The notes beneath the pieces are model-generated. The model made no database searches and was not told the origin of the DNA. It saw nothing but the letters and a program-made list of their open reading frames with translations. From Clostridiales bacterium (GTDB lineage: Bacteria > Bacillota > Clostridia > Christensenellales > Aristaeellaceae), in the NCBI GenBank assembly GCA_015056365.1, contig SVGM01000010.1, positions 1 through 64,000 on the forward strand: a stretch of DNA of 64,000 nt, given 5' to 3'. Positions 25,977 to 35,875 of the stretch are shown one piece after another; position 1 is the first letter of the stretch, and each line of letters opens with the position of its first letter. Made by a program: the position numbers and the translations under genes.

Positions 25977-27806
25977 ATGCCGATGAAACACCCGCTGTCT
26001 GCCGTAAGGAATTGGCTGGCCCTTGCTCTTTGTCTGTTAACGCTGATTGGGCTGGGCGTTACCCTTGTGCCCGTGGAAGCTCCTGGCTCGATTTTGCAGG
26101 GCGGTGCAGTGTGGGCACTGGGCGCGGCCGCGCTGTGGCTTTTGTATCGGAAAGCCATTCGCCAGCATACATATTTCGGCATGAAACGCCTGTGGACACT
26201 GGCAGCGTTCTTTTCAGCGGTGATGACGCTGGGGCAGAGCTACGGCGCGGTGGGCTCCTCTGCGCTGGTCATCGGTCAGCCCTTGCTGGCAAGTCTGTAT
26301 TTTGTTGGACGTGTGCCGCTGTATGCTGCCGGGATGGCGCTGCTGACCTGCGCGCTATGGGGCGGACAATCCTCCTGCCCGCACAGCGCGCTGTCTGACT
26401 GCGATGGGGAAGAGAGGCAGGCTGGAAAGGCGGCGCCGCGCCAATCCCTTCGTCACTGGCAATACGCCTTGATCCTGTTTGCCTGCTGGTGCCCCTATCT
26501 GTTTTTCATCTATCCCGGCACAGTGTCCAACGACAGCGTGACCATGATCATGGAGGCCATCGGGCTGGAAAAGCTGGCCAATGGCAACCCCATCTTCCAG
26601 ACCTTCGTGCTGCACTGCTTCCGCTGGCTGGGCGTGAAACTGGGCAACGGCGATATCACCGTGGTACTGTACTGCGCCATCCAGTCCGTGCTGATGGCCT
26701 GGCTGCTGGGTGTTTTGGTGGAGCGGATGATGAAAAGCTCCGCGCCCCGTTGGTTGGGCATTGGTTCGCTGATCTTCTTTGCAGTTAATCCCATTTTTCC
26801 GCTGTATGCCTTCTGTATCGGCAAGGATACCAACTTTGCCATGGCGGTTTTGTGGCTGATGCTCTGCTGCCACGAGCTGTGCGATCAGGAAAAGGCCAGC
26901 TTGAAGAACAGCCTGTTCATGTGCGCATCGGCGGTGCTGTGCGTGCTGCTTCGCAACCCGGGTATGTATCTGGCGGTGCTGACGCTTTTCGTGCTGCTGC
27001 TTTGGACGCTGCATAAGTCCCGGCGAGCAGCCAGGCTGTGGTTTGCGCCGGTACTGGCGATCCTCTGCGCGGTGTGCGTGTTCATCGGCATCCGGCTGAT
27101 GCTGCCGGTGCTGGGGGTCGCCCCCATGCCGGAGACGGAGGAGTATTCCGTGCCGCTGCAGCAGGTGGCTCGCGTGGTGGCCACCCATGAACTGACCCCT
27201 GAGGAAGCGCAGGCCATTGATGGTGTATTGGAGCTGGATCAAGTTGCCGCCGACTACAACGGTGAGCTCAGCGACCCCGTCAAGTTCCTGTGGAAGGAAG
27301 CTGCAACAGCAGAGCAGAAATCCGCCTTCTTCCGCACGTGGCTTGGGCTGGCGGTCAAGCACCCCGGCACCTGCTTGTCCGCCACCTTCCACAATACCTA
27401 CGGCTATGTATATCCCGGCTATATGAGTCAAATCAAGCCCACGCTGCTCATCGGCAAGCAGAAAACCACCACGCTGCTGGATCCTTACTTCCAGTTCTCT
27501 GTCAATCCAAACAGCGATGTGCTCATCCGCTTTACCAATGAGCTGGCAAAGAACCCACTGTACCGGGTCATTATCGCGCCGGGACTGTACGGATGGCTGA
27601 CCTTGTTCGGGGTTGCGCTGCTGGTTGGGCGGCGCAAAGGCCGTTATCTGATTGCCGCTGTGCCCATGCTGTTTACGCTGGCGGGCTGTATGCTGTCCGC
27701 CGTGAACGGATATTTCCGCTACTCCATGCCCCTGTATCTGTGCGTGCCCATGCTGCTTTGGCTGTGCGCGCTGGCCAAACCCAATTCCGGGAGGGATTCA
27801 GTATGA
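25977..27806 (+). CDS. polytopic membrane protein, DUF6020-like (possible GT-C glycosyltransferase)
   Basis: A 609-residue integral membrane protein with about 12-14 hydrophobic helices. The segment after the first helices, YLFFIYPGTVSNDSVTMIMEA followed by GNPIFQT, resembles the clostridial DUF6020 family, which has a GT-C-like layout with an acidic residue in the first extracytoplasmic loop. It probably moves a sugar from a polyprenyl carrier outside the membrane, by inference from fold and neighbours. A large loop (about 390-520) lies outside the core. AAGGAGG precedes the ATG at 25977. The stop overlaps the next start (ATGA). Confidence 0.7.
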   Translation: MPMKHPLSAVRNWLALALCLLTLIGLGVTLVPVEAPGSILQGGAVWALGAAALWLLYRKAIRQHTYFGMKRLWTLAAFFSAVMTLGQSYGAVGSSALVIGQPLLASLYFVGRVPLYAAGMALLTCALWGGQSSCPHSALSDCDGEERQAGKAAPRQSLRHWQYALILFACWCPYLFFIYPGTVSNDSVTMIMEAIGLEKLANGNPIFQTFVLHCFRWLGVKLGNGDITVVLYCAIQSVLMAWLLGVLVERMMKSSAPRWLGIGSLIFFAVNPIFPLYAFCIGKDTNFAMAVLWLMLCCHELCDQEKASLKNSLFMCASAVLCVLLRNPGMYLAVLTLFVLLLWTLHKSRRAARLWFAPVLAILCAVCVFIGIRLMLPVLGVAPMPETEEYSVPLQQVARVVATHELTPEEAQAIDGVLELDQVAADYNGELSDPVKFLWKEAATAEQKSAFFRTWLGLAVKHPGTCLSATFHNTYGYVYPGYMSQIKPTLLIGKQKTTTLLDPYFQFSVNPNSDVLIRFTNELAKNPLYRVIIAPGLYGWLTLFGVALLVGRRKGRYLIAAVPMLFTLAGCMLSAVNGYFRYSMPLYLCVPMLLWLCALAKPNSGRDSV

Positions 27807-28783
27807 AGATGCTCATTGCATTGCCCTGTTTCAACGAAGGCGAGACCATCAAAAAGGTGATCGGAGACATTCCCCGCACCTATGAAGGCATCGATCAGGT
27901 CCATATTCTTGTGGTAGACGACGGCAGCGCCGACGATACAACCGCCTATGCCAAAGAAGCCGGCGCAACGGTCATCCGGCATATGCAGAACAAGGGACTG
28001 GGTATGGCGTTCCGCAGCGCGGTAGACTATGCCATCGAGCACGGCTACGACATCATGGTCAACATGGACGGCGACGGGCAGTTCAATGCCGATAATATCG
28101 CCCGGCTCATTGCCCCCATTCTGAACCACGAGGCGGATTTCGTCACCGGCTCCCGCTTTATGGAGGGCAAGAAGATCGAGAACATGCCCCCGGTCAAGCG
28201 CTGGGGCAATGCCCGGATGAACCAGCTGGTCAGCGCCCTGTGCGGGCAGAAATTCTCCGACGTAAGCTGCGGCTTCCGTGCCTACAGCCGGGAAACCTTG
28301 CTGAAGATCAACTTCCACGGCCGCTTCACCTATACTCAGGAAAGTTTCATCTCCTTCCGCTTCAACGGATTAAGCATGAAGGAAGTGCCCATTGATGTGA
28401 CCTACTTCAAGGAGCGCAAAAGCCGTATCGCCGGCAGCATCATGAAGTACATGAAGCGCACGCTGGGCATCATCACGGGTCTCATGCGGGACTATTATCC
28501 CATGAAGTTCTTCGGCTTCATCGGCGGGCTGTTTATGATTCCCGCTGTGATCTTCGGGCTGATGTTCCTGATCCACTATATCAAGGTGGGCTATTTCAGC
28601 GGCTACCTGTTCGCCGGGCTGATCTGCGCCTTCTGCACGCTGATTGCCGTATTGATGTTCTGCTTCGGCATCGCCATGGAAAGCATGGTTCGTATCAACC
28701 GTAACGAGGATCGCATCCTCTACCAGCTGCGCAAGAACGCGCACACTACGCCTGAGAAGATCGGGGAGGTAATCTACAAATGA
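27803..28783 (+). CDS. family 2 glycosyltransferase with C-terminal membrane helices
   Basis: A 326-residue GT-A enzyme, like dolichyl-phosphate or undecaprenyl-phosphate sugar synthases, that would load a sugar onto a polyprenyl phosphate. It has LIALPCFNEGETI, the nucleotide-binding VVDDGSADDT, the metal-binding MDGDGQ, and a GSRFMEG loop. Two hydrophobic helices at about 245-305 anchor it. It overlaps both neighbours by four bases. It is likely the donor-making enzyme for one of the GT-C proteins in the operon. Confidence 0.85.
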   Translation: MKMLIALPCFNEGETIKKVIGDIPRTYEGIDQVHILVVDDGSADDTTAYAKEAGATVIRHMQNKGLGMAFRSAVDYAIEHGYDIMVNMDGDGQFNADNIARLIAPILNHEADFVTGSRFMEGKKIENMPPVKRWGNARMNQLVSALCGQKFSDVSCGFRAYSRETLLKINFHGRFTYTQESFISFRFNGLSMKEVPIDVTYFKERKSRIAGSIMKYMKRTLGIITGLMRDYYPMKFFGFIGGLFMIPAVIFGLMFLIHYIKVGYFSGYLFAGLICAFCTLIAVLMFCFGIAMESMVRINRNEDRILYQLRKNAHTTPEKIGEVIYK

Positions 28784-29838
28784 GCAAAGTCATGATTTCC
28801 ATCGACCATCCGGCGTGGGCGCATCAGTTCCGCCATATCATCAAGCTTTTGAACGAGCGGGGCGATGAGGTGCGCACCCTCGCCATCGAAAAGGACGGCG
28901 ACACCAAGCTGCTGGACTCCTTTGGTATCCCCTACGAGCTTAGCGCCCGCTCCACGGGTAAGAATATTATCGAAAAGGGCTTCCTGTTCTTTGCCATGTG
29001 CATCGACCATACCCTGCATGCCCTGCGCTATAAACCCGATATCCTCATCGGACGCGCATCCCCTATGATGGCGGTGGCGGCCTGGATCAGCCGCAAGCCC
29101 CATATCATCTACGAAGATACCGAGGTGAGCAAGTTCAGTCTGCGCATCTGCAAGCGGCTCACCACCAAGATCATCACCCCCCGCACCTTCCTGACCAACC
29201 TTGGCAAGTGTCAGGAGCGGGTGGATACCTACAAGGAGCTGTTTTATCTGCATCCCTCCGTGTTCACGCCGGACAAGCAGGTGCTCCGGGACGTGGGCTT
29301 CAATCCGGACGAGCCCTACATCCTTGTGCGCTTCGTGGCGTGGAACGCCAGTCACGACATCGGCAAGAAGGGGCTGGACGATGCCGGCAAGATCGCGCTG
29401 GTGAAGAAGCTGAGCCAGTACGGCAAAGTTTACGTCAGCGCAGAGGGCAATGTGCCTGAGGAACTGAAGTCTCATCTGCTGAAGACCCCCTATGAGCTGA
29501 TCCATCATGTGCTGGCCTTTGCGAAGCTGGTGTACAGCGAGGGCGCCACCATGGCTTCTGAAGCCGTCATGCTGGGCACACACGCCCTGTATGTGAACGT
29601 GATCAAGAGCGGCTCAACCCAGGAGCAGAGCGAACGCTTCCATCTTTTGTACAACTTCAACGAGGGCGAGGATCGCTACGACAAAGCGACTGCGAAAGCC
29701 ATCGAGCTGCTGGAGACCCCCGATCTGGAGGAGCAGGGCGCACAGAAGCTGGAGAAGCTGCTGACAGAAAAAGTGGATATCAACCGTTACTATCTTGAGG
29801 AAATGGACAGACTGATCAAGGCTGGGAGGAAAGGCTGA
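28780..29838 (+). CDS. DUF354 family protein (GT-B-like fold)
   Basis: A 352-residue soluble protein starting MSKVMISIDHPAWAHQFRHI. The family is related in fold to UDP-GlcNAc 2-epimerases and GT-B glycosyltransferases. IGRASPMMAVAAW, IIYEDTEV and YSEGATMASEAVMLGTHALY are the conserved stretches; the last corresponds to the nucleotide-sugar pocket of this fold. The actual reaction is unknown; a cytoplasmic sugar-nucleotide or glycosyltransfer step fits the operon. The start overlaps the upstream stop and the stop overlaps the next start. Confidence 0.82.
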   Translation: MSKVMISIDHPAWAHQFRHIIKLLNERGDEVRTLAIEKDGDTKLLDSFGIPYELSARSTGKNIIEKGFLFFAMCIDHTLHALRYKPDILIGRASPMMAVAAWISRKPHIIYEDTEVSKFSLRICKRLTTKIITPRTFLTNLGKCQERVDTYKELFYLHPSVFTPDKQVLRDVGFNPDEPYILVRFVAWNASHDIGKKGLDDAGKIALVKKLSQYGKVYVSAEGNVPEELKSHLLKTPYELIHHVLAFAKLVYSEGATMASEAVMLGTHALYVNVIKSGSTQEQSERFHLLYNFNEGEDRYDKATAKAIELLETPDLEEQGAQKLEKLLTEKVDINRYYLEEMDRLIKAGRKG

Positions 29839-32066
29839 TGACGTGGCTGGATCTGGGCAACGGCTGGCGGAACCTCTATCTGCTTAGCTGTATGCTGACG
29901 GCCTTTGCGCTGGGCGTGCTGTTCTCGGTGCATCGTTTGTTTGCAAAGCGTAGCCGGGCAGCCTGTTTTTTGACCGGTGTGGCGGCCACGCCCTTCGTGC
30001 AGTATTTGTGGACGCTGATTTTGTCCATCCTGTGGCCCATGGCGTCCAAGTGGGTGTACATCGGCGTACTACCTGCACTGAGCGTGCTGTATCTGGCGGT
30101 GTTGGCTGTGCTGAATCTGCGCCGGATCCCGGCGCTTTTCCGCAAAGGATGGGAGTTTGTCCGCCGGATTTTCCGCTTTGACAAGCCGGCGCTCATGTGC
30201 CTGTGCTTTGCCCTGTGCATTGTCGTTTTGATCGCGCCTGTGTGCGTGCGCTTCTGTTCCAGCATGAACAGCCTTGTGCTCAGCGGCGACAGTGGCGAGT
30301 ACATGGCGTTGGCGGAACGGTACTGCAACGACCGCAGCCTCCAGCATCTGCTGGAAAAGGAAGAACTGGAAGGCCGCTTCCGGGGCCACAGCCATTTTCC
30401 GTCGCTGGAGATGTATATGAGCTACGGCTTGTTCCATACGTCGGAGGATTTCGGCTACCCTTACGACAAACCCGCCGTCAGCGGCCTGGGCATGCTCACG
30501 TTTTATGTGATCGCTGCCTACGGTGCGCTGCTTTTGACGCTTTGCCGGGAGAAGAAACCCTACATCCTGCTGGGGGTGGTGCTGCTGAACCTGATCCCCA
30601 ACCTGTACGACAGCGTGTCAGGCGCGCCCCGCGACCTGTGGCGCATGCTGGCGCTTATGCTGGCAGTGGTATATTTCCTGGGACTCAATGTACGCAGTCA
30701 GGGATGGCTTCGCACCCTTGGCAAGGCGGCTGCAACACTGCTTGTCTGCTTCGTGGTGATGAGCGCCCACGTGGTGTGTTTTGTGCAGCTGCCCTTTATC
30801 GTAGTGGCGTGGGTGATCTGGCAGTGGCTCTCAAGCCTGTACGCCCGTGATAAACAGGCAGGCAGGACATTGCTGCGCAGCATCGTGGTCGCCGTCGGCG
30901 GCGCGATGGGTACACTGATTGCCTTCTCCGGCAACTTGTGGTGCTACTTCCGCTGGGGCGAGCTGTCCCCGTGGCGACTGATGACCACCTTTACGGAGGC
31001 TCCCTGGTACCAGGGTTATATGCTGCAGGACTACCGCATCGAGGAAACAACCACCCAGTTGAATTTCTTTGCAGACGTGGACGGAATCCTCTACGCCCAT
31101 GCCTCGCCGGTGGGTCCGTGGGGCCTGCGGCTGGCGCTGATTGCGCTGCTGGGTGTGGGCATTGCGCTGGTGATCCGCCGTCTGAAGCTGCACCGTCAGG
31201 TGAAGGCTGTCATGGTGGAGCATCCCAGCGACGGCCCGGTGGCCGTGATTTTCAAGCAGGACGAAGCGTCTGTTCATCTGGCAGACGATCTGCTGTATGC
31301 CGCGCTGATGACGTTGATGCTGCTGGCACCCATGACCGGCATTCTGGATACCAGCTTTTACAGCTTCTCCGGTACCTTTGCCAGCATGCCCCGGTATACC
31401 CTGCAATGGTTCCTGATGGCAGCGGTCATGATCTGCACCGTGCTGGCCGCGCTGCACGATTTGTGGCCCAAGCTGCTTGACTGGCTCAGAAGCAAGCACC
31501 CGGCCAAGGTATCAGAAGGCCTGATGCAGAACCTACGCGCTTTGCCTGCATGGCTGTGTGTTCTGCTATGCCTGCTGGGCGTTGTGCAGGGCACCAAACA
31601 GACCGGCTACGCCGATAGCTTCTACCGTACCAGCCGTCATGTGATGGAGAGTGAAACCCTGCTTCTGGACAACGGTTTTCAGGAGAAGTTTGCACTGCTG
31701 ATGGCGCTGGCGGAAGAGACAGACGAGGATCAGATGATCCTGATCCCTCGCACGGGCTATCAATACCCGCTCCATGGACGGGGGCACGTGTTGGATGCCA
31801 ACCCCATCGTACCGGTCATGAATCTGACGCTGGAAGAGGTGCCGGGCGAATTGGAGCATATGAACGTGGCCATGCTGGCTACGGAGAGCGCGTTCTGGGA
31901 TAACCGTTACTATCCTGCCAGCACGCTGGCCGCCTATCTGGAGGCTCTGCCGCAGGAACAGAGGATCGAGCATGGCGGAATGAGATACTATCTGCTGGAT
32001 CCCCGGCTGGCTGCGTATGCGCAGGATTGGCTGGCAGTACATGCGCCTGAGAATGAGGCGTTTTGA
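29838..32066 (+). CDS. large polytopic membrane protein, probable GT-C type
   Basis: A 742-residue membrane protein with about 13 predicted helices, then a soluble extracytoplasmic C-terminus (about 590-742). No family was recognised by motif. LSGDSGEYMALAERY after the fourth helix has the acidic residues usual in the first outer loop of GT-C enzymes. TGA/ATG overlap with DUF354 shows translational coupling. I infer a sugar transferase or polymerase for a surface glycan. Confidence 0.6.
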   Translation: MTWLDLGNGWRNLYLLSCMLTAFALGVLFSVHRLFAKRSRAACFLTGVAATPFVQYLWTLILSILWPMASKWVYIGVLPALSVLYLAVLAVLNLRRIPALFRKGWEFVRRIFRFDKPALMCLCFALCIVVLIAPVCVRFCSSMNSLVLSGDSGEYMALAERYCNDRSLQHLLEKEELEGRFRGHSHFPSLEMYMSYGLFHTSEDFGYPYDKPAVSGLGMLTFYVIAAYGALLLTLCREKKPYILLGVVLLNLIPNLYDSVSGAPRDLWRMLALMLAVVYFLGLNVRSQGWLRTLGKAAATLLVCFVVMSAHVVCFVQLPFIVVAWVIWQWLSSLYARDKQAGRTLLRSIVVAVGGAMGTLIAFSGNLWCYFRWGELSPWRLMTTFTEAPWYQGYMLQDYRIEETTTQLNFFADVDGILYAHASPVGPWGLRLALIALLGVGIALVIRRLKLHRQVKAVMVEHPSDGPVAVIFKQDEASVHLADDLLYAALMTLMLLAPMTGILDTSFYSFSGTFASMPRYTLQWFLMAAVMICTVLAALHDLWPKLLDWLRSKHPAKVSEGLMQNLRALPAWLCVLLCLLGVVQGTKQTGYADSFYRTSRHVMESETLLLDNGFQEKFALLMALAEETDEDQMILIPRTGYQYPLHGRGHVLDANPIVPVMNLTLEEVPGELEHMNVAMLATESAFWDNRYYPASTLAAYLEALPQEQRIEHGGMRYYLLDPRLAAYAQDWLAVHAPENEAF

Positions 32067-32090
32067 CCTGCCCACTAGGTAAGGAGGACG

Positions 32091-33146
32091 ATGATGAACT
32101 GTCCCAATTGTGGAAATGTAGTAACTCCGGGAACGCCGTACTGCCCCCTGTGCAATGCGGCTCTTCAGCAGGGGAATGCATACCCGCCCCAGCAGCAGTG
32201 GCAGCAGGGCTATGTCCCTCAGCAGGGCTATATGCAGACTCAGGGCTATATTCCCCAGCAGGACTATGCTGCCCAGTCTGTGCAGGATCCCACCATGGGT
32301 GCGTATGCGGGCTATGCCCAGCCGACGCAGCCTGCCCAGCCGTACGCTGGCTATCAGCAGCAGGGATACCCCACGGGCTATCAGCAGCAGAATTATCCTG
32401 TGTACGGTCAGCCCCGGCAGCCTTCCATCGGCGCGCAGCTGATGGGTGTGCTTTCGCAACTGCCAAGGCTGTTTGTGGAAAGCTTTCTGCGCCCTGCCGA
32501 CACCCTTCGGGGGCTGGTGGAGCGGGGTGACGTTTTCTCTTGCCCCATTGTGGTGGCGGTTGTGCTGGTGGTCACGTTCCTGGGCGGCATGACGGTGATG
32601 CGCGGGCTGGTAGGCCAGCTGTTGTCCCTAATCTCCATGCTGACCGGAGTCAGTCTGGCAATGGACAGAAGCGCAATGAATCAGGGCATCAACTATCTTG
32701 CCGGTCAGGTGGCTCCTGGTGCAGGCGGCATTGCGGTGCTGTGTCAGGTGCTTGCCATGCTCATCCCGGTGGCAGTGGCGCTGGTATACGCTTACGGCAT
32801 CTGCAAAGCGCCGTTCTCCTGGAACGTGGTGCTGGGCATGATCACCGTGACTACACTGCCCACGGTGGCAGTGGCGCTGGTTACGATGCTGCTGTCGCTG
32901 CTTTCTCCCTGGCTTGCTGTGGTGGCGATGCTGTGCGGAATGGCCATCGCCTATATCCAGCTGGGGTCTATGATGTGCCTGGTTACCGGCCGCAGTGAGG
33001 CCCAGATGCTGCCTGTGAAGATGATCTGCATTCCTATCAGCCTGTTTCTGACGCTGGTGATCGTAGGTCTGGTCGGCAGTGCAATGGCCGGCGGCCTTTT
33101 GCAGCGGATGTTGCAGCTGCTGGGCGGCGCGGGTTCCCTCATCTGA
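32091..33146 (+). CDS. zinc-ribbon membrane protein with Gln/Tyr/Gly-rich linker (Yip1-like)
   Basis: A 351-residue protein. Residues 4-22 form a zinc ribbon (CPNCG...CPLC). Residues 25-110 are low-complexity, rich in QQGY repeats, probably disordered and adhesive. About five hydrophobic helices (about 145-345) follow, of the Yip1/YIPF type. AAGGAGG precedes two consecutive ATG codons (32091, 32094). The stop overlaps the next start. Its role in the glycan operon is unknown; a scaffold is possible. Confidence 0.65.
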   Translation: MMNCPNCGNVVTPGTPYCPLCNAALQQGNAYPPQQQWQQGYVPQQGYMQTQGYIPQQDYAAQSVQDPTMGAYAGYAQPTQPAQPYAGYQQQGYPTGYQQQNYPVYGQPRQPSIGAQLMGVLSQLPRLFVESFLRPADTLRGLVERGDVFSCPIVVAVVLVVTFLGGMTVMRGLVGQLLSLISMLTGVSLAMDRSAMNQGINYLAGQVAPGAGGIAVLCQVLAMLIPVAVALVYAYGICKAPFSWNVVLGMITVTTLPTVAVALVTMLLSLLSPWLAVVAMLCGMAIAYIQLGSMMCLVTGRSEAQMLPVKMICIPISLFLTLVIVGLVGSAMAGGLLQRMLQLLGGAGSLI

Positions 33147-34669
33147 TGGCTATGAAGAAGAAACGATGGTTGTTGCCGGCACTGCTGGCAGCGCTTCTGG
33201 CGGCAGGCTGTGGACTGTGGCTTGCGCTGGGCACGGGGTTGACGGCTGTGCCTGCGGCTTCAGCAGCGCTCGCGGAGGCGTCCCGGGGATTGGACGATAT
33301 TGTGATCGAGGCGCAGCTGAACCCTGACGCGCGTACCCTCACTGTGACCCAGCGGCTGACGATGACGTCCCGCGTTGAGGAGAGCCGTGATCAGCTGGTG
33401 CTGCGTACCTGGCCCAATGCGTTTCAAAATCTGGATACGTCGCCCATTGGCGGCGAGAAGGATCGGGTCGTGTATTACCCGGACGGCTTTTCCTCCGGTT
33501 CGCTGGTGATGGCGGAGGCAAAGGCAGGCTTTGACGGCAGCGAGCAGCCGGTCTATTACCGCTATCTGGACGAAGCCAAAACTGTGCTGATGCTGCCGCT
33601 GCCTGAAACCTGGGACAGCGGCGAAACCCTGACGGTCACCCTGCGCTACAGCGTGACTGTCCCCAGGGCCAAGTATCGTTTCGGCGTGTGGGAAAACACC
33701 TTCGCGCTGGGGAATGCATTTGCTATCCCGGCCGTGTGGCAGGATGGCGCATACCGTGCCGATCCCTATGAGCCGGTGGGCGACCCATTGGCGGGCGACG
33801 TGGCGAATTATTCCCTCAGCCTTACCCTTCCCAAGGGGTATCAGTGTGCGGCCACCGGCGTGGTGACCGATGCGGGTGTCAACGAGGGGCGGGATGGCTG
33901 GTCTGTTTACACCATCCAAGCCCCGGCGGTGCGGGAAGTAGGCCTTTCCATCAGCCCGGCGTATCACCGTGCAGCCGGCCGGGAGGGCGACGTCCTGGTG
34001 GAGGCATACGCCTACCATCCAAAAGATGCCCAGCGAATGCTGACCTATGCGAAAAAGGCTCTGCGCTGCTTTTCGCAGCTTTACGGAGCCTATCCCTATC
34101 AGACCTTCACCCTGTGCGAGACCCATCTGCCCCAGAGCGGCATGGAGTACCCGGGCATGGTAATGCTGTCTTCGGCCCTGATGGCACGGCAGGATGATCA
34201 GCTGGAATATACCGTCGTGCACGAAACGGCCCATCAGTGGTGGTATGCGGTGGTGGGCAGCGACAGCGTGAATCACCCCTGGATGGATGAAGCGCTGTGT
34301 GAATATAGTCTGCTGGAGTATGTGGAAGCCTACCGCGGCGCAAATGCCCGGGAGGAACTTAGGCAAAGCAGGGTGGAAACGTCCATGCGTGTAACGGTTC
34401 CCAAGGGGGCCACCCCCGGCGCCCCCCTTGGCTATTTCGCATCCATGAACGAATACAGCATCCTGGTATACGGCCGTGCTACGTCGCTGCTGTGCGCTAT
34501 GGATGATATGCTTCATGGAGGATTGAACGTCTTCCTTAGCGAATATTATCAACGCTGCGCGTTTTCCTTTGTGGATCGTGATACGTTTTCAAAGCTGCTT
34601 TCAGAGGTTATCGGAATGGATCTGGAACCGCTGATGGTGGATTACCTGGATACCTACCTGATGAACTAA
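33146..34669 (+). CDS. M1-family (gluzincin) aminopeptidase-like protein, exported
   Basis: A 507-residue zinc metallopeptidase. The N-terminus is a signal sequence (about 1-40, ending PAASA). A beta-rich N-terminal domain, typical of M1 peptidases, precedes the catalytic motif HETAHQWW (H359, E360, H363) with the third ligand E382 in WMDEALCEY, the exact HExxH-x18-E spacing. There is no clear GxMEN motif, but SGMEYPGMVM lies where it is expected. It probably trims peptides outside the cell. TGATG overlap links it to the zinc-ribbon gene. Confidence 0.82.
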   Translation: MAMKKKRWLLPALLAALLAAGCGLWLALGTGLTAVPAASAALAEASRGLDDIVIEAQLNPDARTLTVTQRLTMTSRVEESRDQLVLRTWPNAFQNLDTSPIGGEKDRVVYYPDGFSSGSLVMAEAKAGFDGSEQPVYYRYLDEAKTVLMLPLPETWDSGETLTVTLRYSVTVPRAKYRFGVWENTFALGNAFAIPAVWQDGAYRADPYEPVGDPLAGDVANYSLSLTLPKGYQCAATGVVTDAGVNEGRDGWSVYTIQAPAVREVGLSISPAYHRAAGREGDVLVEAYAYHPKDAQRMLTYAKKALRCFSQLYGAYPYQTFTLCETHLPQSGMEYPGMVMLSSALMARQDDQLEYTVVHETAHQWWYAVVGSDSVNHPWMDEALCEYSLLEYVEAYRGANAREELRQSRVETSMRVTVPKGATPGAPLGYFASMNEYSILVYGRATSLLCAMDDMLHGGLNVFLSEYYQRCAFSFVDRDTFSKLLSEVIGMDLEPLMVDYLDTYLMN

Positions 34670-34699
34670 GAGACTCTGCGATACGAAAGGATGGTTTTG

Positions 34700-35830
34700 A
34701 TGGAACTGTACAAGCACAGTGCGGTCATCATTCCTGCCTACAAACCTGATGATCGTCTGCCGCCCTATGTTGCTGCGCTGAAAGAAGCCGGACTTGGAAA
34801 GATCGTCATTGTCGACGACGGCAGCGGCGATGATTATGCACCGCTGTTTGCCGCTATTCCGCAGGATGAAACGGTGCATATCATCTCCTATGTGCCCAAC
34901 GCCGGCAAGGGTGTAGCGCTGAAGAGAGCCATGCAGTATCTACTGGATGAGTGCCCGGAGCAAGCGTATATCATCACCGCGGACAGCGACGGCCAGCATA
35001 CTGTCGCGGATGTGCTGCGCATGACGGACAGCCTGCACGAGGACGACAGCGGATTGCTTTTGGGCAGCCGTGATTTCGATCAGCCGGACGTGCCTCGTAA
35101 GAGCTTCTGGGGCAACCGGATCACGACTGTGGTATTCAAGCTGTTTTACGGCCAGTGGGTCACGGATACCCAGACCGGTCTTCGCGGCTTCAGCCGCAAG
35201 TTGCTGCCCATGATGATCGCTGCCAAGGGTGAGCGCTATGAGTACGAGATGAATATGCTCATCGAGTGCGCGCGGCAGAAGCAGCCCATGCGTGCGCTGC
35301 CCATTGAAACCGTATACGAGAACAACAACGAGGGCTCGCATTTCCGCCCCTTCCAGGACAGCGTACGGATCTATAAGGTCATTCTCGGCAATTTCCTGCG
35401 TTATGTCAGCGTTTCGGTTGGTAGCTTTGTGATCGACTATCTGCTGTTTGTGCTGCTGAACTTTCTGTTTCAGAAGTTTGTGCCTGCGCTGGAGCATGAG
35501 TTCAAGTTCCTGTTCTTTTCCATCATTGCGCGCATTGGTCTGGCTGTTGTGCTGGCACGTCTTTTCTCCGGCACGGCGAACTTCCTGCTCAACCGCAGCG
35601 TGGTGTTCCAGGACAAGGAAGGGGTCGGCAAAAGCATTCCCCGGTATCTGTGCGTGTTCTTCCTGAACATGATCCTCTCTGCCGCGCTCACCAGCAGTCT
35701 GCATCTGTGGTTCGGCGTGAGCGATCAGTTGATCAAGATTCCCGTGGATATCCTGCTGTTCTTCCTGAGCTATAAACTGCAGCAGAACTGGGTGTTTGCG
35801 CCGAAGAAAAAAGAAAGCGCAGATGCTTGA
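34700..35830 (+). CDS. fusion of family 2 glycosyltransferase and GtrA flippase-like domain
   Basis: A 376-residue protein. Residues 1-225 are a GT-A domain with VIIPAYKPDDRLP, IVDDGSGDD, NAGKGVALK, TADSDGQH and TDTQTGLRGF, like dolichyl-phosphate mannose synthase. Residues 235-370 are four hydrophobic helices of the GtrA type, with FLLNRSVVFQ. It would join synthesis and flipping of a polyprenyl-linked sugar. I prefer the ATG at 34700, 9 bases after AAAGG; an ATG at 34691 directly abuts that box. It is the last gene of the operon, 30 bases after the peptidase. Confidence 0.85.
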   Translation: MELYKHSAVIIPAYKPDDRLPPYVAALKEAGLGKIVIVDDGSGDDYAPLFAAIPQDETVHIISYVPNAGKGVALKRAMQYLLDECPEQAYIITADSDGQHTVADVLRMTDSLHEDDSGLLLGSRDFDQPDVPRKSFWGNRITTVVFKLFYGQWVTDTQTGLRGFSRKLLPMMIAAKGERYEYEMNMLIECARQKQPMRALPIETVYENNNEGSHFRPFQDSVRIYKVILGNFLRYVSVSVGSFVIDYLLFVLLNFLFQKFVPALEHEFKFLFFSIIARIGLAVVLARLFSGTANFLLNRSVVFQDKEGVGKSIPRYLCVFFLNMILSAALTSSLHLWFGVSDQLIKIPVDILLFFLSYKLQQNWVFAPKKKESADA

Positions 35831-35846
35831 AAACAGCATTTGCGCT
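35815..35846 (+). terminator. hairpin at the end of the glycan operon
   Basis: AAGCGCAGATGCT pairs with AGCATTTGCGCTT around a 6-base loop; the stem includes the stop codon region of the GtrA fusion. The T-run is short, so termination may be partial. Confidence 0.6.
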
Positions 35847-35875
35847 TAACATCCCAATTGATATTTGCTTCCCCT

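Noticed and set aside
34691-34699. An earlier ATG for the GT2-GtrA fusion gene.
   Set aside because: It directly abuts the AAAGG box, leaving no spacer; the next ATG at 34700 has normal spacing.
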